Assembly: GCF_013385635.1 (NCBI RefSeq)
Contig: NZ_JACAPR010000006.1
Location: forward strand, 1 to 64,000
Origin: Pseudomonas gingeri
GTDB taxonomy: Bacteria > Pseudomonadota > Gammaproteobacteria > Pseudomonadales > Pseudomonadaceae
Direction: 5' to 3'
Length of the DNA: 64,000 nucleotides
A program made the translations under genes and the position numbers. Each line of letters opens with the position of its first letter. The stretch's first letter is position 1. Below the pieces are notes generated by a model. That model ran no database searches and was not told where the DNA came from. It worked only from the letters and a program-made list of their open reading frames with translations. Below, piece by piece: positions 25,768 to 35,582 of this stretch.

Positions 25768-27525
25768 ATGCGCGACGAGCAAGCCCGCACCTTCAGCACC
25801 CACGATGGCGTCGAACTGTTTTATCGTCACTGGCCGGCCAGCGCGCCCGTCGCCGGCGAGCCGCGCAAGGCCATCCTGCTGTTCCACCGGGGCCACGAGC
25901 ACTCCGGGCGCATTGCCCATCTGGTGGATGAACTGAACCTGCCGGACTTCGATTTCTTCGCCTGGGACGCCCGTGGCCACGGCCAGTCGCCGGGCGCACG
26001 GGGCGACAGCCCGAGCTTCGCCACCAGCGTGCGCGACGTACAGACCTTCTGCGATCACCTCGGCGCCACGTTCGATATCGCCGAGGAAAATATCGCCGTG
26101 GTCGCCCAGAGCGTCGGCGCGGTGATCGTTGCCACCTGGGTGCACGATTACGCTCCACGGATTCGGGCCCTGGTGCTGGCCTCACCGGCCTTCAAGGTCA
26201 AGCTCTACGTGCCTTTCGCCCGGCCGGGCCTGGCCCTGATGCGGCGCTTTCGCGGCAACTTTTTCGTCAACAGCTACGTCAAGGCCAAGTTCCTCAGTCA
26301 CGACCCGGAGCGCATTGCCTCCTATGACAGCGACCCGCTGATCACCAAGGCCATTTCGGTGAACGTGCTGCTCGGGCTCTACGAGGCCGCCGACCGGGTG
26401 GTCGCCGACGCCAATGCGATCCAGGTGCCGACCCAACTGCTGATCTCCGGTGCGGACTTCGTCGTCCATCGCAAACCCCAGGAGCAATTCTTCCAACGCC
26501 TGGGCAGCCTGAAAAAGGAGTTGCACATACTGCCGGGGTTCTTCCACGACACCCTCGGCGAACGCGACCGGCACCTGGCCGTCAGCCGTGCCAAACGCTT
26601 TATCGAGCAGAACTTCCTCAGCCCGGTCAATCGCCCGGCACTGCTCGACGCCGACCGTATCGGCGATACTTGCGCCGAATCCGAGGCACTGGCCGCGCCG
26701 CTGCCGCACAACTCGCCGCGCGATCTCTACTGGCGCCTGACCCGCGCCAGCATGGGCCTGGGCAGCAAGTTGTCGGCCGGGGTCAAGCTCGGCTTCGACA
26801 CCGGTTTCGATTCCGGCAGCACCCTGGACTACGTCTACCGCAACACCCCCACCGGGCACAGCGCCCTCGGCCGGATGATCGACCAGAACTACCTGAACTC
26901 GATCGGCTGGCGCGGTATCCGCCAACGCAAGTTGCATGTCGAAGAGTTGTTGCGCCAGGCCATGGCCCAGTTGCGCGAACAGGGCCGCGAAGTACGTATC
27001 GTCGACATCGCCGCCGGCCACGGGCGCTATATCCTCGAAGCCCTGCAAGGGGTGACGCCACTGCCGGAATCGATCCTGTTGCGCGACTACAGCGATATCA
27101 ACGTGCGCGACGGCAGCGCCCTGATCGTCGAAAAGGGCCTGGAAACTATCGCCCGCTTCGTCAAGGGCGACGCCTTTGACCGCGCCGACCTCGCCGCACT
27201 GGAACCCAAGCCGAGCCTGGCGGTGGTATCGGGCCTGTACGAACTGTTCGCCGACAACACGATGGTCGGCAACTCCCTGGCCGGCCTGGCCGAGGCCTGC
27301 GAGCCGGGTGCCTATCTGGTCTACACCGGGCAGCCGTGGCATCCGCAGCTGGAGCTGATCGCCCGGGCGCTGACCAGTCACCGCCAGGGCCAGGCCTGGG
27401 TCATGCGTCGGCGCAGCCAGGCGGAAATGGACCAGTTGGTGGAAGCCGCCGGGTTCCGCAAGATCACCCAGCGCGTCGATGAATGGGGGATCTTCAGCGT
27501 ATCCCTGGCCCAACGGGTGCAATGA
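25768..27525 (+). CDS. Alpha/beta hydrolase fused to a SAM methyltransferase (YnbC-like)
   Basis: This 585-residue fusion protein has an N-terminal hydrolase/lysophospholipase-like domain (about 1-285) with LFHRGHEHSGR, AWDARGHGQSPG, the nucleophile region AQSVGA (Ser in an AxSxG elbow), an acid residue in LLISGADFVVH and a late His in LPGFFHD. The C-terminal class I methyltransferase domain (about 370-585) has the SAM motif IVDIAAGHGRYILEAL. RBS AAGGA lies eight bases before the ATG. The same fusion and length are known for E. coli YnbC. The substrate is unknown; a lipid headgroup or acyl ester is inferred from the operon. Confidence 0.9.
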   Translation: MRDEQARTFSTHDGVELFYRHWPASAPVAGEPRKAILLFHRGHEHSGRIAHLVDELNLPDFDFFAWDARGHGQSPGARGDSPSFATSVRDVQTFCDHLGATFDIAEENIAVVAQSVGAVIVATWVHDYAPRIRALVLASPAFKVKLYVPFARPGLALMRRFRGNFFVNSYVKAKFLSHDPERIASYDSDPLITKAISVNVLLGLYEAADRVVADANAIQVPTQLLISGADFVVHRKPQEQFFQRLGSLKKELHILPGFFHDTLGERDRHLAVSRAKRFIEQNFLSPVNRPALLDADRIGDTCAESEALAAPLPHNSPRDLYWRLTRASMGLGSKLSAGVKLGFDTGFDSGSTLDYVYRNTPTGHSALGRMIDQNYLNSIGWRGIRQRKLHVEELLRQAMAQLREQGREVRIVDIAAGHGRYILEALQGVTPLPESILLRDYSDINVRDGSALIVEKGLETIARFVKGDAFDRADLAALEPKPSLAVVSGLYELFADNTMVGNSLAGLAEACEPGAYLVYTGQPWHPQLELIARALTSHRQGQAWVMRRRSQAEMDQLVEAAGFRKITQRVDEWGIFSVSLAQRVQ

Positions 27526-28883
27526 TGATCGCCACCGTGCGCGAAGCCGGCCTGCTGAAACGGGCCGTGCTCTGGCTGATCCTGCTGGCGCCGCTGTTCT
27601 TCGCCAGCTACGGCTTCGCCACCTGGTACACCAGCCAGCGCAGCGATGTCGGCAGCTACGTGTTCGACTGGGAAAGCCACATGCCGTTCTGGGCCTGGAC
27701 CATCGTGCCCTACTGGTCCATCGACCTGCTGTACGGCTTGTCGCTGCTGCTGCCCGGGAGCAAGCGCGAGCTCGACCGGCACGCCTTGCGCCTGCTCACC
27801 GCCCAAGTGATCGCCGTCTCCTGCTTCCTGCTCTGGCCGCTGACCTTCACCTTCAGCCGACCACCGCTGGACGGCGTGTTCGGCTGGCTGTTCGCGGTGC
27901 TGGCGGGCTTCGACAAGCCCTTCAACCAGGCACCGTCGCTGCATATCGCGCTGCTGGTGATCCTCTGGGTCATGTATCGCCGGCATTTCGCCGGGGTCGG
28001 ACGCTGGCTGGTACATGGCTGGTTCGCCCTGATCGGGGTGTCGGTGCTGACCACTTATCAACACCACTTTATCGATGTCCCCACCGGCGCCCTGGCCGGC
28101 TGGCTGTGTGTCTGGCTGTGGCCGGACGATCGCTCCAGCCCTCTCGCCGTGGCGCGCCTGGCCCATGACGGCAAACGCCTCGGCCTGGCCGTGCGCTACG
28201 GGCTGGGAGCGGCGCTGTTGGCCATCGCCGCCTGCGGTTTTGCCGGTGTCGCCTTGTGGCTGCTGTGGCCGGCGCTGGCCCTCGGGCTGGTGGCGCTAAA
28301 CTATGCGCTGCTCGGTGCCGCGGGCTTCCAGAAACGCGCCGATGGCAGCCTGAGCCCCGCCGCACGCTGGCTGTTCGCTCCCTACCGGGCTGGCGCCTGG
28401 ATCAATTCACGGCTGTGGACAAGATCCCATCCACAGCCCGACCAGGTTGTGGATAACCTTTGGCTGGGGCGCCTGCCGAGCCGCCGCGAGCTGCAGGCCG
28501 GTCCGTTCAGGGCTGTTGTCGACCTGTGCGCCGAGCTGCCGCTGGCGCCACAAGGCCGGGCCTACCGGAGCATTCCGCTACTGGATCTGATCGCCCCGTC
28601 CGCCGAGCAATGCCGGCAAACGGCGCTGAGTATCGAGGAACTGCGCCAGCACGGGCCGCTGCTGGTCTGCTGTGCCCTGGGTTATTCGCGCAGTGCCACG
28701 GCACTGGCGGCCTGGCTGCTGCACAGCGGCCGGGCAGCAGAGATCGATGGTGCGCTGGCGCTGATCCGCGCGGCACGTCCCGGCGTGGTCTTGCATCCGC
28801 ACCATCGCCAGGCGCTGGAAGCCATGCTCCACCTGGCGCCCGAGCCGACGCCCGGCAACCTGGGGATCGCCGATGTCCGCTGA
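27522..28883 (+). CDS. PAP2 phosphatase fused to a dual-specificity phosphatase domain (YnbD-like)
   Basis: This 453-residue membrane protein overlaps the previous gene by 4 bp (ATGATG start). The N-terminal part is a polytopic PAP2-type domain with FNQAPSLHIALL near residue 142 and HHFIDVPTGALAG near 182, matching the His of the second and third PAP2 motifs. The C-terminal part (about 320-453) is a cysteine phosphatase of the DSP type with CALGYSR, fitting the Cx5R loop. Such a double phosphatase could dephosphorylate phosphatidyl-phosphate intermediates, as PgpB and PgpP-like enzymes do. The substrate is inferred only. Confidence 0.9.
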   Translation: MMIATVREAGLLKRAVLWLILLAPLFFASYGFATWYTSQRSDVGSYVFDWESHMPFWAWTIVPYWSIDLLYGLSLLLPGSKRELDRHALRLLTAQVIAVSCFLLWPLTFTFSRPPLDGVFGWLFAVLAGFDKPFNQAPSLHIALLVILWVMYRRHFAGVGRWLVHGWFALIGVSVLTTYQHHFIDVPTGALAGWLCVWLWPDDRSSPLAVARLAHDGKRLGLAVRYGLGAALLAIAACGFAGVALWLLWPALALGLVALNYALLGAAGFQKRADGSLSPAARWLFAPYRAGAWINSRLWTRSHPQPDQVVDNLWLGRLPSRRELQAGPFRAVVDLCAELPLAPQGRAYRSIPLLDLIAPSAEQCRQTALSIEELRQHGPLLVCCALGYSRSATALAAWLLHSGRAAEIDGALALIRAARPGVVLHPHHRQALEAMLHLAPEPTPGNLGIADVR

Positions 28884-29328
28884 CATGCCGCTGCAAGTGG
28901 TCGCCAGCCTGCTGCGACGCGGGCGCTCGCTGGATCAGTTATCCACAGGGCTGACGCTGCTCGGCGTGCTGCTGGGACTGGCGCCGCTGCTGATCGGCAC
29001 AATCAGTCACTGGTGCCTCCTGCTCAGCGCCTGGCTGGTGCTGTCGGGCCTGCTGCAGAAATACTGGGCCTTTCGCGTCGCCTTCGATGCCGACCTGTTC
29101 CAACTGATGGCGGGGGAACCCAGCGTCCTGGGCGACCGCACCGAAGCCCTGGACCAGGCGCTGCATGACCTCGACCTGCAACCACGGCAGGTGCCGACGC
29201 GGCCCTGGGCCGAACGCAGCCGCGGCGCGCTGGGTCTGCTCAAGCGCCAGGCGCTGCTGTTGATTGTGCAAATTTCCCTGCCACTGATCGTCATTCTGGC
29301 CAGCCCCTGGCTGCCCTTCGCCAGATAA
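28873..29328 (+). CDS. Small membrane protein of the lipid operon
   Basis: This 151-residue protein overlaps the 3' end of the phosphatase gene by 11 bp. Hydrophobic segments lie at about 29-68 (LTLLGVLLGLAPLLIG, then LLLSAWLVLSGLLQ) and 130-147 (LLLIVQISLPLIVILASPWL), with a charged, soluble loop between. I do not recognise a named family. Its position between the phosphatase and acyltransferase genes suggests a structural or accessory part of the same pathway. Confidence 0.8.
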   Translation: MSADMPLQVVASLLRRGRSLDQLSTGLTLLGVLLGLAPLLIGTISHWCLLLSAWLVLSGLLQKYWAFRVAFDADLFQLMAGEPSVLGDRTEALDQALHDLDLQPRQVPTRPWAERSRGALGLLKRQALLLIVQISLPLIVILASPWLPFAR

Positions 29329-29337
29329 GGAATCGTC

Positions 29338-29958
29338 ATGTTCGAACCTGTGGTTGCCACCCTGATCACTTCCGGCGCCCGCCTCGTTACCGGCGCCCGC
29401 AGCCTGTGGATAGGTTGCGGGCCAGACCCGGTGCAGCGGATCTACTTCGCCAACCACAGCAGCCACGGCGACTTCGTGCTGCTCTGGGCCTCGCTGCCGC
29501 CAGCGCTGCGCAAGCTGACGCGGCCGGTGGCCGGCGCCGACTACTGGAACAAGAGCGCACTGCGCCGCTACATCATCCGCCGGGTGTTCAACGGCGTGCT
29601 GATCGACCGCGAACGCAAGGAGCCTGGGGATAACCCGCTGCAACCGATGCTCGACGCGCTGGAACAGGGCCACTCACTGATCATCTTTCCCGAAGGCACG
29701 CGCAACCAGGAAGACGGCCTGCTGCCATTCAAGAGCGGGATCTTCCATCTGACGCGGACTTATCCACAGGCGCAGCTGATTCCGGTGTGGATCGCCAACC
29801 TCAACCGCGTCATGCCCAAGGGTAGAGTCTTGCCCTTACCGCTGTTGTGCACCACCAGCTTCGGCGCCCCGCTGCGGCTCGAAGAAGACGAAAGCAAAGA
29901 ACACTTCCTGCAACGCAGCCGCGATGCGCTGCTGGCCCTGGCACCGGAGCAACACTGA
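29338..29958 (+). CDS. PlsC-type lysophospholipid acyltransferase
   Basis: This 206-residue acyltransferase has the catalytic HX4D motif in NHSSHGDFVLLW (around residue 40) and the acceptor motif IIFPEGTRN near residue 118. It would acylate a lysophospholipid or glycerol-phosphate derivative. The RBS AAGGAA precedes the ATG at 29338. It ends directly before the CdsA-like gene (TGA ATG). No strong hydrophobic anchor is visible, so it is likely membrane-associated. It supplies phosphatidic-acid-like product for the next enzyme, by inference. Confidence 0.9.
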   Translation: MFEPVVATLITSGARLVTGARSLWIGCGPDPVQRIYFANHSSHGDFVLLWASLPPALRKLTRPVAGADYWNKSALRRYIIRRVFNGVLIDRERKEPGDNPLQPMLDALEQGHSLIIFPEGTRNQEDGLLPFKSGIFHLTRTYPQAQLIPVWIANLNRVMPKGRVLPLPLLCTTSFGAPLRLEEDESKEHFLQRSRDALLALAPEQH

Positions 29959-30891
29959 ATGGATAGGCAGACCCTGATGTTGTTCGCCGGGATCGGCATG
30001 ATCCTGGTCCTGGCTTCGCTGATCGGCTTCGCCCTGCAATGGCGTAGCCGCGGCACGCCGAACGCGGTGATCGACAACCTCAACGCGCGGATCAATGCCT
30101 GGTGGGTGATGGTGCTGGTGATCGGCGTGGCCTTCTGGCTCGGTACCGGCGCGGTGATCCTGCTGTTCTATGCGGTGTCGTTCTACGCCCTGCGCGAGTT
30201 CCTGACCCTGACACCGACCCGGCGCAGTGACTATCCCGCGCTGGTGGCGGCGTTCTACCTCGCCCTGCCGCTGCAATACCTGCTGATCTATAGCGACTGG
30301 TACGGGCTGTTCTCGATCTTCATCCCGGTCTACGTGTTCCTGCTGCTGCCGATCCTCGCCTCGCTGGGCGGTGACAGCACGCACTTCCTGGAACGGGCCT
30401 CGAAGGTGCAGTGGGGGCTGATGATCGCGGTGTTCTGCGTGTCATTCGTACCGGCGCTGCTGACCCTGGATATCGCCGGCTACGAAGGTCGCAACTTGCT
30501 GCTGATCGCTTACCTGGTGATCGTGGTGCAACTGTCGGATGTGCTCCAGTACGTCTGCGGCAAGCTGTTGGGCAAACGCAAGATCGCGCCCAACCTGTCG
30601 CCATCGAAGACCGTCGAGGGCTTTGTCGGCGGCATCACCCTGGCCTCGCTGATCGGCGGCGCGCTGTTCTGGATTACTCCGTTCAATCCCTGGCAGGCAT
30701 TCCTGATCGCCTTGCTGATCAACCTGCTGGGCTTTGCCGGCGGCATCGTCATGTCGGCGATCAAGCGCGACCGTGGGGTCAAGGACTGGGGTCATATGAT
30801 CGAAGGCCACGGCGGCATGCTCGACCGGCTGGATTCGGTGTGCTTCGCCGCGCCGATCTTCTTCCACCTGGTGCGCTACTGGTGGACCTGA
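29959..30891 (+). CDS. Phosphatidate cytidylyltransferase paralogue (CdsA/YnbB-like)
   Basis: This 310-residue polytopic inner membrane protein carries the CdsA hallmarks PSKTVEGFVGG near residue 215 and KRDRGVKDWG followed by EGHGGMLDRLDS near residue 270. The family makes CDP-diacylglycerol from CTP and phosphatidate. The essential cdsA of Pseudomonas lies in the bamA-lpx region, so this is a second copy dedicated to the lipid operon. The start ATG directly follows the acyltransferase stop. Together with the YnbA-like transferase it could give the operon its own CDP-lipid supply. Confidence 0.92.
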   Translation: MDRQTLMLFAGIGMILVLASLIGFALQWRSRGTPNAVIDNLNARINAWWVMVLVIGVAFWLGTGAVILLFYAVSFYALREFLTLTPTRRSDYPALVAAFYLALPLQYLLIYSDWYGLFSIFIPVYVFLLLPILASLGGDSTHFLERASKVQWGLMIAVFCVSFVPALLTLDIAGYEGRNLLLIAYLVIVVQLSDVLQYVCGKLLGKRKIAPNLSPSKTVEGFVGGITLASLIGGALFWITPFNPWQAFLIALLINLLGFAGGIVMSAIKRDRGVKDWGHMIEGHGGMLDRLDSVCFAAPIFFHLVRYWWT

Positions 30892-30904
30892 AGCCGGCCT
30901 TGAA

Positions 30905-31012
30905 GAGATAAAACCTTGTGGCGGGTACGCTCGCCACACAGGTTGCCGCGTGGCAGCGAAGAGGCCCATGAAGCCGCTAAAAGCTTCGCTGGCAAGCCAG
31001 GCTCCTACAGGG
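30905..31012. repeat. Degenerate repeat region ending in a half REP
   Basis: TTGTGGCGGGTACGCTCGCC followed by ACACAGG and, at about 30983-31010, GCTTCGCTGGCAAGCCAGGC ending in TCCTACA resemble diverged Pseudomonas intergenic repeats. No gene is seen in this 250 bp gap before lpd3. Confidence 0.6.
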
Positions 31013-31087
31013 TCCGTGTTCATCTTGACTGACAGGCATTGGGGCTTGTGCTGCCCGGTCGCTTGACCGGCGCTCTTCAATGCGCTC

Positions 31088-31105
31088 ATATTATACTCAT
31101 AATAT
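31088..31105. promoter_or_regulatory. AT-only palindrome in the lpd3 promoter
   Basis: ATATTAT-ACTC-ATAATAT is a perfect 7 bp inverted repeat, 39 bp upstream of the lpd3 ATG, overlapping a TATACT-like -10 region. It could be an operator. It does not fit the Zur consensus, so the regulator is unknown. Confidence 0.45.
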
Positions 31106-31143
31106 TTTTACCCCCTCGCGACAAAACTTGCAGGAGAACAGCC

Positions 31144-32544
<1,401 letters not shown>

Positions 32545-32545
32545 A

Positions 32546-33028
32546 TCAGTCGGGCAGATGGTCCAGCGGCAGCGGTCCGGGCGTCTTCACCGCCTGGATC
32601 GCGAAGTTGCTGCGGATGTCCCGCACGCCCGGCAGCCTCAGCAATTCACCGGTGAGAAAACGCTCGTAGGCACGCAGGTCGGGGACCACCACCTGCAGCA
32701 GGAAGTCCGATTCACCGGACACCAGGAATGCCGAGATCACCTGCGGCAAGGCCGTGACCGCCAGCCGGAAGGCCTCGGCGTCGGCTTCGTGGTGCCGCTC
32801 GACCTTGACCCCGACAAACACCGTCAGCCCCAGGCCGACCTCATCCCGGTCCAGGTTCACCTGGTAGCCGCGAATCACCCCGGCCTCTTCGAGCATGCGC
32901 ACCCGCCGCAGGCACGGTGACGCCGACAGACCGATCTGCTCCGCCAGCTCGACATTGCTCAGGCGGCCGTCCCGCTGCAGCGCGGAGAGAATCTTGCGGT
33001 CGTAGGCATCGAGTTTTATTTTTGGCAT
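32546..33028 (-). CDS. Lrp/AsnC family transcriptional regulator
   Basis: This 160-residue regulator has an N-terminal winged HTH (DAYDRKILSALQRDGRLSN, then VELAEQIGLSASPCLRRVRML) and a C-terminal RAM ligand-binding domain (VERHHEADAEAFRLAVTALP, SGESDFLLQVVVPD). It is transcribed away from a LysE-type exporter gene across 152 bp, the classic arrangement for amino-acid-responsive control of export. It is convergent with lpd3, with only one base between the genes. The amino acid ligand cannot be told from sequence. Confidence 0.92.
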   Translation of the reverse strand: MPKIKLDAYDRKILSALQRDGRLSNVELAEQIGLSASPCLRRVRMLEEAGVIRGYQVNLDRDEVGLGLTVFVGVKVERHHEADAEAFRLAVTALPQVISAFLVSGESDFLLQVVVPDLRAYERFLTGELLRLPGVRDIRSNFAIQAVKTPGPLPLDHLPD

Positions 33029-33180
33029 ATCCGACTACCTCTTCCGTCATGATTGGCATGAAGTGCCAAGTCTAAGGCTTTATCGGGTCGAATACGCAAG
33101 CACCTGCCCCGCTCTTCCAGCATAGACTTTTCCCTGGTTTCCCTTCGGACTTTTCACCCCGACCTCGGAGAATGGTAACG

Positions 33181-33807
33181 ATGCTCCTCTACCTGCTCGC
33201 GCTGGCAATGATCTATCTGCTTCCCGGCCCTGACATGATCCTGCTGCTGCAAACCGGCGCACGGCATGGGCGCAGCCTGGCCCTGACCACCGCGCTGGGC
33301 CTGGGCATGGCCCGTGCCTGCCATGTCGGCCTGGCTGCCCTGGGCCTGGCGGCGCTGTTCAAGACCGCGCCCTGGACCTTCGATACAGTGCGTCTGCTCG
33401 GGGCCGCCTACCTGTTGTGGATCGGCGTGCGCATGCTGCGCCCCGGCACCCTGACCGCCCTGGGCGCCGACAGCGAAAGTGAGCGGGTGCACCGGCTGAA
33501 CTGGCGCGGAGCGCTGCGCCAGGGGCTGTTGACCAATCTGCTGAATCCCAAGGCGCTGCTGTTCTGTTCGGTCCTGCTGCCGCAATTCATCGATCCCCGG
33601 GCCGGGGCGGTCGGCGCGCAGTTTCTCGGGCTCGGCGTGACGCTAGTGGTGATCGGCCTACTGTTCGACAGTTGCTATGCCCTGGCAGGAGCCTGGATTG
33701 GTCGATGGCTGGACAACAGTCCACGGGCCCAGCGTGTGCAGCAATGGCTGTTCGGCGGTTTGCTGATCGGCTTCGCCGCCAGGTTGGCGTTTATCCAGCA
33801 GGCCTGA
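33181..33807 (+). CDS. LysE/RhtB family amino acid exporter
   Basis: This 208-residue inner membrane protein has six hydrophobic segments. The family signature LLPGPDMILLLQTGARHGR lies at the N-terminus and the conserved GLLTNLLNPKALLF lies mid-protein. I use the ATG at 33181, ten bases after GGAG; an ATG at 33172 is too near that RBS. It probably exports an amino acid or homoserine-like compound under the divergent Lrp regulator. The exact substrate is unknown. Confidence 0.9.
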   Translation: MLLYLLALAMIYLLPGPDMILLLQTGARHGRSLALTTALGLGMARACHVGLAALGLAALFKTAPWTFDTVRLLGAAYLLWIGVRMLRPGTLTALGADSESERVHRLNWRGALRQGLLTNLLNPKALLFCSVLLPQFIDPRAGAVGAQFLGLGVTLVVIGLLFDSCYALAGAWIGRWLDNSPRAQRVQQWLFGGLLIGFAARLAFIQQA

Positions 33808-33869
33808 GGAGCGGGCTGCCTGGCCCCTGACACAACACCTACCTTGCCACTGACACGCCACACCAACCT

Positions 33870-33954
33870 TGTGGGAGCCGGCTTGCCGGCGATGAGGCCC
33901 TTGAGCCTTGCATCGCCTGTCATACCGCCATCGCCGGCAAGCCGGCTCCTACAC
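33870..33954. repeat. REP doublet (GTAGGAGC family)
   Basis: TGTGGGAGCCGGCTTGCCGG and CCGGCAAGCCGGCTCCTACA arms in inverted orientation surround a spacer containing GATGAGGCCCTTGAGCC. It occupies the 262 bp gap between the exporter and the ProA-like gene. Confidence 0.88.
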
Positions 33955-34069
33955 CAGAACATGTTCCATCGAAGGTGTAATGTCGTGCAAAAGAAATACG
34001 GTTAGCAGGTGAGCCGACGGCGTTTTTCTTATACATTTTGCCCTTCCTTTCCTGACTAGTTTGCGAACC

Positions 34070-35572
34070 ATGACCAGCACGCTCGATCGTCTTATCGCCG
34101 GCACTCCCATTCTCTACGCGGGTAACCGGGTTTCCCCGGTGCCGCCGGAATTGGCCGAGCGTTTCCAGCCGGGCGATCACCTGCTGGTCGATCAGGGCAG
34201 CGGCGAACTGCTGTTGATCCCGCAGGCCGTGCAACAGATCGCGGCCAAGGCCATCGACACCGCGCAGGGTGCATTCACCGCCCTGGCGCAGGTGTCGGAC
34301 GAAGCCATCAGCCGCTTCTTCGACCTGTTCGCCGAGCACCTGGAAACGCCCGCCTCCTGGTCCCTGATCGAGGCGGCGAACCAGGCCGACCTGGCCCGGG
34401 CCAAAGCCCTGGGACGCTCCACCACCCGTCTGCTGGCCAGCGAAGCCATGCGCCGCGACATGATCGCCGGGCTGCGCGCCTGGCGCGATGCACCGCTGAT
34501 TCGCGGGCGAGTCCGCGAGTCCGTGGAACATGCCGGCTGGAAGGTCGAGCAGGTGGTCGCGCCGCTGGGCGTCGTGGCGTTTGTCTTCGAAGGTCGACCG
34601 AACGTGTTTGCCGATGCGGCCGGGGTCCTGCGTACCGGCAATACCGCCGTACTGCGGATCGGCAGCGATGCCCTCGGCACTGCCCAGGCGATCGTCAAGC
34701 ATGCGCTGGACCCGGCGTTGCGTGAGGCCGGCCTGCCGGCGGGCGCGGTGTCGCTGGTGGAAAGCATCGATCGCGCGGCGGGTTGGGCGATGTTCGCCGA
34801 CCGCCGCCTGTCCCTGGCGGTGGCGCGGGGTTCGGGCCATGCGGTGAAACAGCTCGGCGGCATCGCCCAACAGGCCGGTACCGTGGTCAGCCTGCATGGC
34901 ACCGGCGGTGCCTGGCTGGTGGCGCACCAGGATGCCGATGCGGCGCGTTTTGCCGAGGTGGTGCGCAACTCCCTCGACCGCAAGGTCTGCAATACTCTGA
35001 ATGTCTGCGTGATCCATCGCCAGCGCGCGGCCGAACTGGTGCCGCTGTTTCTTGAAGCGTTGACTCAAGCCGGCGTGGCCCGCGGCCAGAGCTGCAAGCT
35101 GCATATCGTCAGCGGTGACGAAGGTGTCCTGCCCGAGCAGTGGCTGAAGGCCCGGGTACGGATCCAGCGCGCCGATGGGTATCAAGAGGAAGCGCAGACC
35201 GAGTCCCTGGCCGAAGAGCAACTTGGCCGCGAGTGGGAATGGGAAGAGACGCCGGAAGTCAGCCTGAAGATCGTCGACGACCTAGACCAGGCCATCGGCC
35301 TCTTCAACCGCTACAGCCCGCAGTTTACCGTGTCGCTGATCAGCGCCGAGCGCCAGGCCCACGACTACTTCTACAACAGCATCAATGCGCCATTTGTCGG
35401 TGACGGATTTACCCGCTGGGTCGATGGGCAATATGCGCTGAACAAGCCGGAGCTGGGGCTTTCGAACTGGGAGGACGGCCGGTTGTTTGCCCGCGGGGCG
35501 ATTCTGTCGGGCGACGGCGTGTTCACCCTGCGCAGCCGGATGAGCCAGATCGATACCGCTTTGCGGCGCTAA
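34070..35572 (+). CDS. Enlarged glutamate-5-semialdehyde dehydrogenase-like protein (ProA paralogue)
   Basis: This 500-residue ALDH-superfamily protein is clearly related to ProA (APLGVVAFVFEGRPNVFADA; catalytic Cys in DRKVCNTLNVCVIH). ProA is usually near 420 residues. Here about 60 residues are added at the N-terminus (IAGTPILYAGNRVSPVPPEL onward), and an acidic insert (QTESLAEEQLGREWEWEE) lies near residue 375. The late FVGDGFTRWVDGQ region is ProA-like. The RBS is weak for the ATG at 34070. It stands alone, without proB. It may act on another gamma-semialdehyde or phosphate; not established. Confidence 0.85.
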   Translation: MTSTLDRLIAGTPILYAGNRVSPVPPELAERFQPGDHLLVDQGSGELLLIPQAVQQIAAKAIDTAQGAFTALAQVSDEAISRFFDLFAEHLETPASWSLIEAANQADLARAKALGRSTTRLLASEAMRRDMIAGLRAWRDAPLIRGRVRESVEHAGWKVEQVVAPLGVVAFVFEGRPNVFADAAGVLRTGNTAVLRIGSDALGTAQAIVKHALDPALREAGLPAGAVSLVESIDRAAGWAMFADRRLSLAVARGSGHAVKQLGGIAQQAGTVVSLHGTGGAWLVAHQDADAARFAEVVRNSLDRKVCNTLNVCVIHRQRAAELVPLFLEALTQAGVARGQSCKLHIVSGDEGVLPEQWLKARVRIQRADGYQEEAQTESLAEEQLGREWEWEETPEVSLKIVDDLDQAIGLFNRYSPQFTVSLISAERQAHDYFYNSINAPFVGDGFTRWVDGQYALNKPELGLSNWEDGRLFARGAILSGDGVFTLRSRMSQIDTALRR

Positions 35573-35582
35573 GACGCCCTAC

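Noticed and set aside
31088..31105. Zur box upstream of lpd3
   Set aside because: The palindrome lacks the GTTATA/TATAAC half-sites and has a 4-base centre; only AT richness is shared.
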